In this document: positions 8,520 through 15,557 of the stretch, piece by piece
How positions within the stretch are numbered: position 1 is the stretch's first letter
Layout of the letters: each line of letters opens with the position of its first letter
Source: JAGWRA01 sp035534615
GTDB taxonomy: Bacteria > Acidobacteriota > Vicinamibacteria > Vicinamibacterales > CAVVIG01
Assembly: GCA_035534615.1 (NCBI GenBank)
Contig: DATLRO010000144.1
Location: forward strand, 1 to 56,024
Reading direction: 5' to 3'
Length of the DNA stretch: 56,024 bases
The notes under the pieces: generated by a model
Told to the model about the DNA's origin: nothing
Database searches by the model: none
Seen by the model: the letters and a program-made list of their open reading frames with translations, nothing else
Program-made: the position numbers and the translations under genes

Positions 8520-8993
8520 ATGAGGCGTCGCCGGCTCTTCAAATTTCTCGCGTTGCCCGCTGCCGACCGGCGGCTGCTGCTGCGTGCCCTGGTCGTGATG
8601 ACCGGCGTGTGGGTGACGCTGCGGTTCCGGGCGTGGCCGGCGGCTGAACTGCGGCTGGGCCGACGGACGCGGGTCGGCGCGCCCCGCGATCCGGCCCGTG
8701 CCGTGCCGATTGCGCGCCTGCGCTGGGCGGTGCTCACCGTGACGCAGGCGGTGTTCCCCGCGTCCTGTCTCGTCCAGGCGCTCGCCCTCCAGATCCTGCT
8801 CGCGCGCCATGGCTGGCCGTCACAGCTCCGGCTCGGCGTGTCGTCCGCGTCCGGCGCCCCCTTCGGCGCGCACGCGTGGCTGGAATGCGACGGCGCCGTG
8901 GTCATCGGCGCCGCCCCGGCCGGCTTCACCCCGTTGCCGGTGCCCCGCGACCGGCCGCTGTTCGGCCGGCCTCGTCACGACGACCCCTCCTGA
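8520..8993 (+). CDS. Lasso peptide biosynthesis B2-type transglutaminase-like protease (orphan)
   Basis: A 157-residue member of the transglutaminase-like cysteine protease family (Transglut_core3), which removes leader peptides in lasso peptide pathways. The catalytic cysteine is in FPASCLVQALAL (C83), the histidine in GAHAWLECDG (H118), and an acidic residue follows (D124). The N-terminus RRRRLFKFLALPAADRRLLLRAL is the usual B2 start. A -10-like TATGCT (8498-8503) supports the ATG at 8520. No precursor, RiPP recognition element (B1) or asparagine-synthetase-like cyclase (C) is visible nearby, so the substrate is unknown. Confidence 0.8.
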   Translation: MRRRRLFKFLALPAADRRLLLRALVVMTGVWVTLRFRAWPAAELRLGRRTRVGAPRDPARAVPIARLRWAVLTVTQAVFPASCLVQALALQILLARHGWPSQLRLGVSSASGAPFGAHAWLECDGAVVIGAAPAGFTPLPVPRDRPLFGRPRHDDPS

Positions 8994-9041
8994 ACGCCGC
9001 GGCTTCTCGATGTGGCGGCCTGCGTCGTGGCGCGCCATCTG

Positions 9042-9070
9042 TTTGGCCCGGCTCTGATTTCGTGTACACT
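9042..9070 (+). promoter_or_regulatory. Promoter upstream of the small basic protein
   Basis: TTTGGC (9042-9047) and TACACT (9065-9070) with 17 bases between. Transcription would start near 9077, about 318 bases before the ATG at 9395. Confidence 0.45.
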
Positions 9071-9394
9071 AGTTGACGCCTGCTTGCTTGATTGAGTTCA
9101 GTGGCGGCTTCCGGCCGTCAGCCCTCCGCGGCGTTTCTTCCGGGGCTGCATGACTTACCGTCCAGACGGGTTGGGAGCTTCCGCATGCACCGCTCGGGGC
9201 GGACCGCGCGTCGCGCAATCGGTGCGTGCACGCCCGCCGGGGGACCGCGCCGGCTCGTCACCGCGCCGATCGACGTGAGAGCAGGAAGGTCGCACGTGCG
9301 TCGCGCGTGACGTCGTGCGTCGAGATTGCCCGGACGGCGCCTGCGGGCGGCCGGCCGGTGCTGACGGCGGGGAGACATTCCACGGGGAGGGACG
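9071..9394 (+). other. Long untranslated leader without a gene
   Basis: About 320 bases with no credible coding sequence on either strand. It contains small inverted repeats, for example CCGT-CCAG-ACGG near 9158-9169. It lies between a promoter-like sequence and a well-marked ribosome-binding site. It may be a structured 5' leader or a small RNA. I do not recognise a known riboswitch or RNA family. Confidence 0.35.
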
Positions 9395-9589
9395 ATGAGC
9401 TGGTCGCGACCATCACAGAACAAGCGTCAGCGGGAACGCCAGCAGCAGGAGCGGCGGGCGGCGAAGCAGGCCAAGCGCACCGCGCGCCGGACCGACTCGC
9501 CGGCGACGCGTACGCCGGGCGTCGACCCGGATCTCGAAGGCATCGAGCTCGGCCCGCAGCCGCTGCAGGACTGGCAGAAGACCGAGTGA
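9395..9589 (+). CDS. Small highly charged hypothetical protein
   Basis: A 64-residue protein. The first half is strongly basic and glutamine/arginine-rich (QNKRQRERQQQERRAAKQAKR) and probably helical. The second half is acidic and proline-rich (DPDLEGIELGPQPLQDW). There is no signal peptide or membrane segment. GGGGAGGGA six bases before the ATG is one of the best ribosome-binding sites in the window, which argues that it is a real gene despite its size. The basic region would suit nucleic-acid binding, but that is only inference. Confidence 0.6.
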   Translation: MSWSRPSQNKRQRERQQQERRAAKQAKRTARRTDSPATRTPGVDPDLEGIELGPQPLQDWQKTE

Positions 9590-9620
9590 CCCGGCCGGGC
9601 CGGGCGCCCGCGGCCGGCCG

Positions 9621-10205
9621 CTAGCGCGCCGGCGCGAGGAACTGCTGCAGGAGCCGGTCGATGCCCGGCTGTTCCGTCAGGTCGCGGGACAGCGGCTGCG
9701 GCCACTGCACCGTGAGCGTCGTGACGGCACGATGGCCGTGCAGATCGTCGAAGGTGAGCGTGACGTGGTCCCTGGCCACCGCGACCTTTCGCACCTTCAG
9801 CATCGTGCCGGCGGCGTACGTCACCAGCTGCGCCGGTCTCGACACCGGAATGGGCGGCAGCAGGCGTCCGGTGTTCGGGTCGTTCCGCATCGGCATCAGG
9901 CGGTGTTCGGCGGAGACCTCGTCCACCACTTCCTGCAGATCGCGCCCGACGACGTCGTGGTCGCCCGCGAAGAAGCTTCCGTGGAACTGGTAGTAGATCC
10001 CCTTCTCCGGGCTGACGACCGTCAGCCCCTCCCGTGACAGCACCGCGCCGCCGCCGAACGTGCCTCGCATGACGAGGACGGAGTAGAGCGGCTGCGTCAG
10101 CACGACCTTCCGATGGAGCCAGCTCGACTTGAGGCTGGCGCCGGCGGCGAGGCCGGCCGTGGCGAGCGTGAGCAGGGCCACCGTGGCGACGAAGCGGCGG
10201 AGCAT
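9621..10205 (-). CDS. Exported hypothetical protein
   Basis: A 194-residue protein with an N-terminal signal peptide (MLRRFVATVALLTLATAGLAAGA). No domain is recognised. The mature part is mixed alpha/beta with VVLTQPLYSVLVMRGTFGGGAVL and GIYYQFHGSFFAGDHDVVGRD, and no conserved cysteines. It is likely periplasmic. The start at 10205 was preferred to 10226 because it gives a compact signal peptide and has a GGGAAAG site upstream. It is convergent with the small basic protein gene. Confidence 0.7.
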   Translation of the reverse strand: MLRRFVATVALLTLATAGLAAGASLKSSWLHRKVVLTQPLYSVLVMRGTFGGGAVLSREGLTVVSPEKGIYYQFHGSFFAGDHDVVGRDLQEVVDEVSAEHRLMPMRNDPNTGRLLPPIPVSRPAQLVTYAAGTMLKVRKVAVARDHVTLTFDDLHGHRAVTTLTVQWPQPLSRDLTEQPGIDRLLQQFLAPAR

Positions 10206-10379
10206 GGGCGTCCGGCTTTCCCGCACGCGCGACCCGGCCGCGTCACCGGCCGGCCCGACGTGCCGTGCGTGTCTCTATCCTAGCCGGTTCCCGGCTGTCC
10301 GGCACGCGCGTCGCGCCGCCCGTATGGCCTTGAACCTCATCGGCGGCTTGCGGCATGATCAACCACCCCGAAGGGAGGG

Positions 10380-10682
10380 ATGTTGATGGCGGACGCCGCC
10401 GCGCGGAAGGAGTCGGTCAGCCCCGAGCGCATCATGCAGGTCGGTCTCGGCTTCACGTTCGCCAAGACGCTGCTGAGCGCCATCGAAATGGACGTGTTCA
10501 CCGAGCTCTCCCGGCGGCCGGGGACGCTCGAGGATGTTCGGGGGCGGCTCGGTCTGCACGGACGCGCGGCGCGCGACTTCCTGGACGCGCTCGTGGCGCT
10601 CGGGTTCCTCCAGCGCACGAATGGCGTGTACGCCAACACGCCGGAGACGGACGGGTCGCCTCGTCACCGGGCTCACGAATAG
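10380..10682 (+). pseudogene. Truncated O-methyltransferase (dimerisation domain only)
   Basis: The first 88 residues (MQVGLGFTFAKTLLSAIEMDVFTEL, GLHGRAARDFLDALVALGFLQR, GVYANTPETD) are the N-terminal winged-helix dimerisation domain of plant-type O-methyltransferases and related methyltransferases. The SAM-binding Rossmann domain, about 230 residues, should follow YANTPETD. It is absent: the frame runs into GSPRHRAHE and stops, and no downstream frame continues it. The start has a clear GAAGGGAGGG site, so the remnant is still translatable. It looks like a deletion that removed the catalytic domain. Confidence 0.75.
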
Positions 10683-10826
10683 ACCGGTCCGGCAGGGCGG
10701 CGCGGGGGCTGACCGGGAGCGGGTGCGCCAGGACGGGATGAGCGAGGATTGTGGCGCCACGTGAAAAGGCGGATGATGCCGACGGCGGACCTGCCTTTGT
10801 TGATGTGTCCGCCGCTGGAGGCACCG

Positions 10827-11324
10827 ATGAACGCAGGGGACGACCGCAGGACGGGACGTACAGGGACCGGGGGTGTCAGGACTGCGAGGTCGAGACTGCT
10901 CGGCGCAACCATCCTGGCGTTGTCGCTTGCGGCGGCGCTGATCGGTTGCCGGCGTCAGGTGATCTTCGAGGGCGCGGAGATGCAGCGGGCGACCGGCACG
11001 GTGAAGATCGCGGCTCCGGCGCCGCTCTGCGGCTGCGCGAACGTCACCAACATCACGGGTCAACCCCTCCGCCTGGGCGCCGTCTTCAATAGCCGCACGA
11101 CGGGATCGACCGTTCTCCCGCCAGGCCAGCGCCTCCAGTTTCGCTTTGATTGGGCCGGCCCGGCCACGGACGACTTCTACGTCATCGAGGGAACCACGGA
11201 ATCCGGGCAGCATGTGGATCTGACGAAGGCCCTTCGCCTGCAAGTGTCCCAGTGGCAAGACTGCAGCACCGCGACCTGCAGCTACGCTCCGTTGGGGATG
11301 AATGTGGGAGAGAAAGCGCACTGA
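10827..11324 (+). CDS. Putative lipoprotein
   Basis: A 165-residue protein with a long, arginine-rich n-region and a hydrophobic segment (LLGATILALSLAAALIGC) ending in the lipobox LIGC, so the mature protein would start at a lipidated cysteine. The mature domain is beta-rich (GTVKIAAPAPLCGCANVTNITGQ, RLGAVFNSRTTGSTVLPP) with two further cysteine pairs. No family is recognised. The ATG at 10827 follows GGAGG by five bases and is preferred to upstream in-frame starts. Confidence 0.7.
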   Translation: MNAGDDRRTGRTGTGGVRTARSRLLGATILALSLAAALIGCRRQVIFEGAEMQRATGTVKIAAPAPLCGCANVTNITGQPLRLGAVFNSRTTGSTVLPPGQRLQFRFDWAGPATDDFYVIEGTTESGQHVDLTKALRLQVSQWQDCSTATCSYAPLGMNVGEKAH

Positions 11325-11344
11325 CGGGGCTCGTCGAGGCCGTG

Positions 11345-11376
11345 CGCGCCTGGTCAGGCGCGACCTTCCGGTCGCG
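11345..11376. terminator. Two overlapping hairpins between convergent genes
   Basis: CGCGCCTG-GT-CAGGCGCG (11345-11362) and CGCGACC-TTCC-GGTCGCG (11359-11376) share four bases, so the two stems compete. They lie between the lipoprotein stop and the convergent peptidase stop. There is no T tract. Confidence 0.5.
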
Positions 11377-11416
11377 TTGACGAACGGACGAGCGGAAGGA
11401 CCCTCCGGGCCGGGCG

Positions 11417-12364
11417 CTACTCCCGCGCGTCAATGAGGGCGACCGCCCGCAGGACGGTCCGGCCGACGATACCGAGGCTGCGCGCCGACACCTTGTCCAT
11501 CGTGTCCGCGTCGGTGTGGTGGTACTCGCCCATGGGGTCGAAGTGCGGTCCCATCGGGCCGTATCGCGCATCGACGACGTCGACGGAGGGAATGCCGATG
11601 TCGGCGAACGACTTCTGGTCGTCGATGATGCCGACCCGGTACTGGAAGAAGTACTTCGAATAGCCCAGTTGCCGCGCCGCCCGGGCGATGACGTCCTGGA
11701 GCCACGGCGTCGAGTAGGCGGTCTCCCGGGCGACGCCCAGGTCCTTGTCGCCGATCATGTCGAGCAGGAAGAAGCCGCGAATCCGCGGCACCAGGCCTTC
11801 GGCCGCCAGCTTTTTGGCGAAGTGCCGGCTGCCATAGAGGCCCGGATCGTTCCCCGTGAAGGTCTTGTTGACCGCCTCTTCCAGATCCGTCCAGAGCAGC
11901 CAGACCTGCATCTTCGTGTGCTGACGCGCCAGCGCGTCGGCGAATGCCAGCAGAATGCCGGTGCTCGACCCGCCATCGTTCGCGCCGACGAAGCCCTTCT
12001 GGAACAGCGTGTCGTAGTGGCCGGCGAGGATGAAGATCGGCTGAAACGGGTCGTTCGTCACGTTGAACTTGCCGACGATGTTGTGGACCGGAAGGCGGCC
12101 GCGCGGCGTGATCGCGGTGAAGTCGTCGGTCTCGATCCGGGCGCCGTCCCGGGTCAGTACGCGCTTGATCAGCGCCTCGGTCTTGCGATGGCCGACGGAC
12201 CCCGGCGGACGCTCGCCGAAGCCGGTGACCTCCGCCGTGTACGCGTACGCCCGTCTGGCGCTGAATGCGCGGTCGAGCGGCGCAAGGCGCGGCGCACCGG
12301 CGGTCATGCCGATCATCAACGGACCCGTGAGAGCGAGCAACGCGAGCAGCAGTCCTCTGGTCAC
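11417..12364 (-). CDS. M28-family zinc peptidase (glutaminyl-cyclase-like)
   Basis: Exported M28 metallo-enzyme. Zinc and catalytic residues appear in order: AGHYDT (H), GANDGGSS (D), WTDLEEAV (catalytic E pair), LLDMIGD (D) and GEYHHTDADT (H). The spacing fits M28 aminopeptidases and bacterial glutaminyl cyclases; the D-L-E-E-A form leans towards the cyclase-like branch. The N-terminus is a signal peptide or anchor (TRGLLLALLALTGPLMIG). I set the start at the GTG at 12364, seven bases after TATCCT. An in-frame ATG at 12397 without a ribosome-binding site is the alternative. Confidence 0.85.
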   Translation of the reverse strand: MTRGLLLALLALTGPLMIGMTAGAPRLAPLDRAFSARRAYAYTAEVTGFGERPPGSVGHRKTEALIKRVLTRDGARIETDDFTAITPRGRLPVHNIVGKFNVTNDPFQPIFILAGHYDTLFQKGFVGANDGGSSTGILLAFADALARQHTKMQVWLLWTDLEEAVNKTFTGNDPGLYGSRHFAKKLAAEGLVPRIRGFFLLDMIGDKDLGVARETAYSTPWLQDVIARAARQLGYSKYFFQYRVGIIDDQKSFADIGIPSVDVVDARYGPMGPHFDPMGEYHHTDADTMDKVSARSLGIVGRTVLRAVALIDARE

Positions 12365-12397
12365 GGACTCAGGATAGCTCACCGGAAGGCTTCGCAT

Positions 12398-12734
12398 CAC
12401 TGGTGGCGGTCGTCCAGCGCCTGGCGCGCGAGCGGAAGCCCTGAGCCTCGGGGGCGCTGGCGCCATCTGCGCGCGTGCTCCGTGTCACCAGGCTTGCCCG
12501 GTCCAGCGGAGCCGCGCTTCGATCAATGGCCCCGCGGACCTGATGAAGGAGGCTTCACGGCCTGAGCTGGACGGGGATCGGGCAAGACACTGGCCGTCCT
12601 TCACAACGTGCGTGTTGAATCCGTTCACAAAGTGCGCATCCTTCGCGGTCACCTGAATCGGCAGCGCGGCGAAGTTCTGCAGGGCGGTGGCTACGCGCTT
12701 GCTACAAGAGATCGAACGGTTCCGCCCGTGTGTC
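12398..12734. other. Gene-free stretch at the edge of the atypical region
   Basis: About 335 bases without a convincing gene. A minus-strand frame here reads ALPIQVTAKDAHFVNGFNTHVVKDG, which looks protein-like. It lacks a good start and overlaps the next gene, so it may be a decayed fragment. Base composition is more even than in the flanks. Confidence 0.3.
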
Positions 12735-13001
12735 TCAGCCTGCAATCTCAGACCACTTGGCGGTGTCAAGATTCAGAAGAAATATCCGCCGCCCCGGTAG
12801 GACAAGCGCCTTCGCCTTCGCCACCGCAGCGGTATGGTCGCTCACGTATTCCACGTTCACGCCACCGTGAAAATCCTGCTGCCCATCCTTCGACACCTCT
12901 CCCACGCCGTAGATGGCGGACGGATGGTCCGTCTGTAGAATCAACACGTCACCGACCTGTGTGGGAATGCTCTTGGACCATTGGTTCTTCATCGATGTCA
13001 C
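12735..13001 (-). CDS. Small hypothetical protein, DUF2188-like
   Basis: An 88-residue protein. The core QVGDVLILQTDHPSAIYGVGEV, GGVNVEYVSDHTAAVAKAKALV and RIFLLNLDTAKWSEIA is a beta-beta-alpha arrangement resembling DUF2188-like small proteins, but the match is weak. The GTG start overlaps the TGA of the upstream zinc-ribbon gene by four bases (GTGA), which fixes the start and implies coupled translation. It is the last gene of the crp/fnr operon. Function unknown. Confidence 0.65.
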   Translation of the reverse strand: MTSMKNQWSKSIPTQVGDVLILQTDHPSAIYGVGEVSKDGQQDFHGGVNVEYVSDHTAAVAKAKALVLPGRRIFLLNLDTAKWSEIAG

Positions 13002-13141
13002 TCATCACCGAGCGGGCGAGAAGACACGCGTCCGCACTCTTCGCAGCGGTAGTGGATGAGCGGCGGGTTACCGGACTGACCGACAATCCCTGTCCGATGA
13101 CTCCCACACTTCGGGCAGACGGGCGGTTCGGGCTTCGCCAT
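12998..13141 (-). CDS. Small zinc-ribbon protein (47 aa)
   Basis: Reading MAKPEPPVCPKCGSHRTG, then YRCEECGRVSSRPLGDE, it has two CxxC knuckles (C9/C12 and C33/C36) about 20 residues apart, a classic treble-clef or zinc-ribbon spacing. An in-frame stop lies shortly upstream, so the ATG at 13141 is the only ATG available. Its TGA overlaps the GTG of the next gene. It probably binds nucleic acid or a protein partner; no specific function can be given. Its existence rests on the cysteine pattern and the overlap rather than on a ribosome-binding site, which is poor. Confidence 0.6.
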   Translation of the reverse strand: MAKPEPPVCPKCGSHRTGIVGQSGNPPLIHYRCEECGRVSSRPLGDE

Positions 13142-13173
13142 TCGTTGCCGTCACGATTGCGCCGCCGGCGTTT

Positions 13174-13260
13174 CTACTCATTTTCCATCCACGACCATTT
13201 CCCCATGTCATACGCGAAGACACCAAGCACCAACACGCCGACGACGATGGTAGCATCCAT
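13174..13260 (-). CDS. Possible 28-residue membrane peptide
   Basis: MDATIVVGVLVLGVFAYDMG followed by KWSWMENE: one hydrophobic helix and a charged tail. It starts 10 bases after the crp/fnr stop codon and ends 32 bases before the zinc-ribbon start, so it fits into the operon. There is no clear ribosome-binding site. It could be chance. Confidence 0.35.
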   Translation of the reverse strand: MDATIVVGVLVLGVFAYDMGKWSWMENE

Positions 13261-13270
13261 CAGACATTCG

Positions 13271-14080
13271 TCACGGTCTGTGGGCTTGCCGACAGTTCGG
13301 CGGTTCTTGTGCATACGAAGAAGTGCGGTTAGCCTGTCGGCCAGGTTGCAGGCAGTCGAAGTGAGCGCGAATGGCGGCATAGCAGTCGCACGACACGGCT
13401 TCTAGACCTGTTCGGTCAACGACGGTCACGCGCCCATGCGAGTAGCGAATCAATCCAGCGGCTTGTAACTGTCCGGCGACCGCGCTGACCGTTGGACGGC
13501 TTGCGCCGAGCATCTCCGCCAGAAACGCGTGGCTCAAAGTAAAGTTCTGACGGTGCATGTGGTCGTGCGCTATCAGCAACCAACGGACGCAACGCTCCCG
13601 CACGCTATGGTGCACGTTGCACGCTGTCGTTTGCATCATCTGACCGATGACGACTTGCAGGTAGCGACCCAGCAGCGTGCGCAGCACCGGTCGCTCGGCA
13701 AGGGCGCGTCGAAAGGCTTTCACGCTGAGTCTCTCAGCATCAGTGTCCGGCACCTGCATGATGGCCTCGCTCAACGAGACCGCGTCGTCCCTGAGAAACG
13801 CCTCGATGCCAACGAAACCAGAATCGCCAATGGTCGCCGCCTCTACAATGGCACCGTGCGACAGCCTCGTCGTCAAGGAACAGACCCCACCGTTCAGGAA
13901 GTAGACATGTCGCAGCCGTTCGCCCGCCTTATGAAACACCTGTGTGCGGCGAACCGGGACCGTCTGCAAATGCGGACGAAGATGATGAAAATCCTCGTCG
14001 GGAAGTAGAGCCAACAAGCGGTTCTGTGGTCGTCCCTCCGTGGATTGTCGAACGGACAAGGGGCGGCGCTTCTTGGGCAT
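13271..14080 (-). CDS. Crp/Fnr-family transcriptional regulator
   Basis: A 269-residue regulator. A cyclic-nucleotide-binding-type beta barrel occupies about residues 25-140 (VPVRRTQVFHKAGE, HVYFLNGGVCSL, GDSGFVGIEAFL). The dimer helix and a Crp-type helix-turn-helix follow: SHAFLAEMLGASRPTVSAVAGQLQAAGLIRYSHGRV is split around residues 185-220. The Fnr cysteine cluster is absent, so it does not bind an Fe-S cluster in that way; the ligand is unknown. GGAG lies about ten bases before the ATG. Codon use is less GC-biased than in neighbours, suggesting transfer. A large palindrome lies 120-145 bases upstream. Confidence 0.88.
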   Translation of the reverse strand: MPKKRRPLSVRQSTEGRPQNRLLALLPDEDFHHLRPHLQTVPVRRTQVFHKAGERLRHVYFLNGGVCSLTTRLSHGAIVEAATIGDSGFVGIEAFLRDDAVSLSEAIMQVPDTDAERLSVKAFRRALAERPVLRTLLGRYLQVVIGQMMQTTACNVHHSVRERCVRWLLIAHDHMHRQNFTLSHAFLAEMLGASRPTVSAVAGQLQAAGLIRYSHGRVTVVDRTGLEAVSCDCYAAIRAHFDCLQPGRQANRTSSYAQEPPNCRQAHRP

Positions 14081-14200
14081 GGGCTAAGCTCCGTAACGCT
14101 CATGCTTGAGGGAGGGGTGCGAGCCGTTCCGTGCAAGCGGCGGGCGCAGGCAAGCATGAAGGGTGCGGTGAGACTACTACGCGGGGACGTGATTTCTCTA

Positions 14201-14224
14201 GGACTGTCGTCTGGACGACAGTCC
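14201..14224. promoter_or_regulatory. Palindromic operator-like site upstream of crp/fnr
   Basis: Perfect 11-base arms, GGACTGTCGTC-TG-GACGACAGTCC. The inner TGTC-N8-GACA matches the geometry of sites bound by Crp/Fnr dimers. It lies 121-144 bases before the regulator's ATG on the same strand, so it is a good candidate for autoregulation. Confidence 0.55.
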
Positions 14225-15003
14225 GTCCGTGTCACCTGTAGAACAACTGCCCGGCAGAGTCAGGTGTCGTGATCGGCGAGATATCACCGAATGTTGCGGA
14301 TCGGCTCAATGACAGAAGGCGGCATACCCCCGTCAGTCCCGGCAGTCGGCGGCGGCGCAGAACGGGAGTCGCCGATTGGCGCTGGTCAAGACGTCGCTTT
14401 TTCTAGCGAGTTGAATCCAACCGACATCGCCAAAGCCTTTCGCTGAGCCAAAGCGCCCGGCGCTAGGCGCGCGGCCGGACGATATGCTTCGGGCAACCCT
14501 GGGACAAGCGGCCCGTCTGGCATGGATCGGTATCGGGGTTGGGGTTGGGCTGGCGGCCGCTGTCGCCGTGTGAGCCAGCGCCTCCCGGGATAGGCCCTTC
14601 GCGCGTGGACGGTGACCAAGTCCGGCCACTGCATCGAGGGCATCCTGCGCGACGAGAGCCCGTATGGCGCTGAACTCCTGATCATCGTGGACGGGGTGCC
14701 AGACGCGCCGGGGGCGACGCGCCACGCGTGACGAGGCGTTACGCCTGGCCAGCCAGGCCAGTCAGCGCCTGCACGCGATGGGTTGGGGGGGATCTCACGC
14801 CTCCCGCCCTGGCGCGCTCGATAGCAGGATGACGTCGCGCATGCCCTGGAGCGGTGGGCCTAACAGGCCGGCGGTGTAATTCCGACCGCTGGCGTCCCCA
14901 CAAAATCCCCCCACAACGGGCCCAGACGATGCCGCGCCAGACACGGCGAATCAGCAGCCAGCAGTAGCGTCTAACGTCTTGGAATTTAAGCCAGTTAAAT
15001 TGC
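14225..15003. other. Gene-poor region next to tRNA-Leu
   Basis: About 780 bases with no complete gene. It holds protein-like scraps: a 29-residue plus-strand frame at 14484-14573 with one hydrophobic helix, and the fragment listed separately at 14594. No transposase, integrase or copy of the tRNA end was found. It reads as decayed or transferred DNA beside a tRNA. Confidence 0.4.
14594..14731 (+). pseudogene. Fragment of a small hypothetical protein
   Basis: The frame reads AWTVTKSGHCIEGILRDESP and continues YGAELLIIVDGVPDAPG to a stop. This resembles small bacterial proteins of the kind with G-H-x-I-E and G-x-E-L blocks. A stop codon lies directly upstream and there is no ATG, only a GTG at 14612 without a ribosome-binding site. 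It is most likely a remnant. Confidence 0.3.
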
Positions 15004-15091
15004 TGGTGCCGGAGGTGGGAATCGAACCCACACGGGCGGTTAGCCCACGGGATTTTGAGTCCCGCGCGTCTGCCAGTTTCACCACTCCGGC
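15004..15091 (-). tRNA. tRNA-Leu (anticodon CAA)
   Basis: On the minus strand the acceptor stem GCCGGAG pairs with CTCCGGC, followed by A and an encoded CCA. The anticodon stem CGGGA/TCCCG encloses the loop CTCAAAA with anticodon CAA. The T arm GTGGGTTCGATTCCCAC is intact, and the long variable arm (TGGGCTAACCGCCCG region) is typical of leucine tRNAs. It decodes UUG. It borders the compositionally different region to its left, which is the side of its 3' end, the usual side for integration. Confidence 0.95.
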
Positions 15092-15234
15092 CCGTCACCG
15101 CACGAGGGCGCCGCGCGGAACGCGCGGCGACAGGAAGGTATCGGCAGTATACCATTCCGCCGACGCGCGGCGTCTGCGGCAACGCCCCCTGGGACGCGGC
15201 GGTACAATAGGGAAAACTCACCCGGAGGCTGCCC

Positions 15235-15456
15235 GTGCCGAAACCATCCACCCATCATCCCGAGTACGTCAGACGCGGGGCGGAAGTCCGCTTCCGCGAA
15301 CTGCTCCACGAACTCGGAAAGCTCACCGCCGCCTTCCCGCACCTGCAGGACACGATAGACGAAGATGAACTGCCGATCCGGTTCGTCCTCGCCCACGGTG
15401 CGCCGAAGACCACACGGCGCCGGCGGCCTGCGGCGGCGGGCCGGAAGAAGCGCTGA
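15235..15456 (+). CDS. Small hypothetical protein
   Basis: A 73-residue protein that starts at GTG with GGAGG six bases upstream and a TACAAT (-10-like) at 15203-15208, 26 bases before the start. The sequence is mixed: RFRELLHELGKLTAAFPHL suggests a helix, DTIDEDELPIRFVLAHGA an acidic strand, and the tail is basic (RRRRPAAAGRKKR). No family is recognised. The good initiation signals support a real gene. Confidence 0.6.
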   Translation: MPKPSTHHPEYVRRGAEVRFRELLHELGKLTAAFPHLQDTIDEDELPIRFVLAHGAPKTTRRRRPAAAGRKKR

Positions 15457-15511
15457 TCGTCCGGAACCAGGGAACAGGCGCGCTGAAGGCGCGCCGAAGC
15501 GGCGGGCACAC

Positions 15512-15549
15512 GCCCCGGCTGCAGCCGCGCGAGCGGCCGCGGCCGGGGC
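15512..15549. terminator. Bidirectional hairpin
   Basis: GCCCCGGC-TGCA-GCCGC-GCGA-GCGGC-CGCG-GCCGGGGC: two stacked stems separated by a symmetrical four-base internal loop. It lies between the small plus-strand gene and the convergent TonB receptor stop. There is no T tract. Confidence 0.5.
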
Positions 15550-15557
15550 GCCGACCC

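Noticed and set aside
12485..12769. 94-codon minus-strand frame
   Set aside because: It overlaps the DUF2188-like gene and lacks a good start; part of it looks protein-like but is too weak to call, so it is only mentioned as a possible fragment.
14333..14725. 130-codon minus-strand frame before the tRNA
   Set aside because: Low-complexity N-terminal half and no start signals; the C-terminal part could be a fragment but has no recognisable family.
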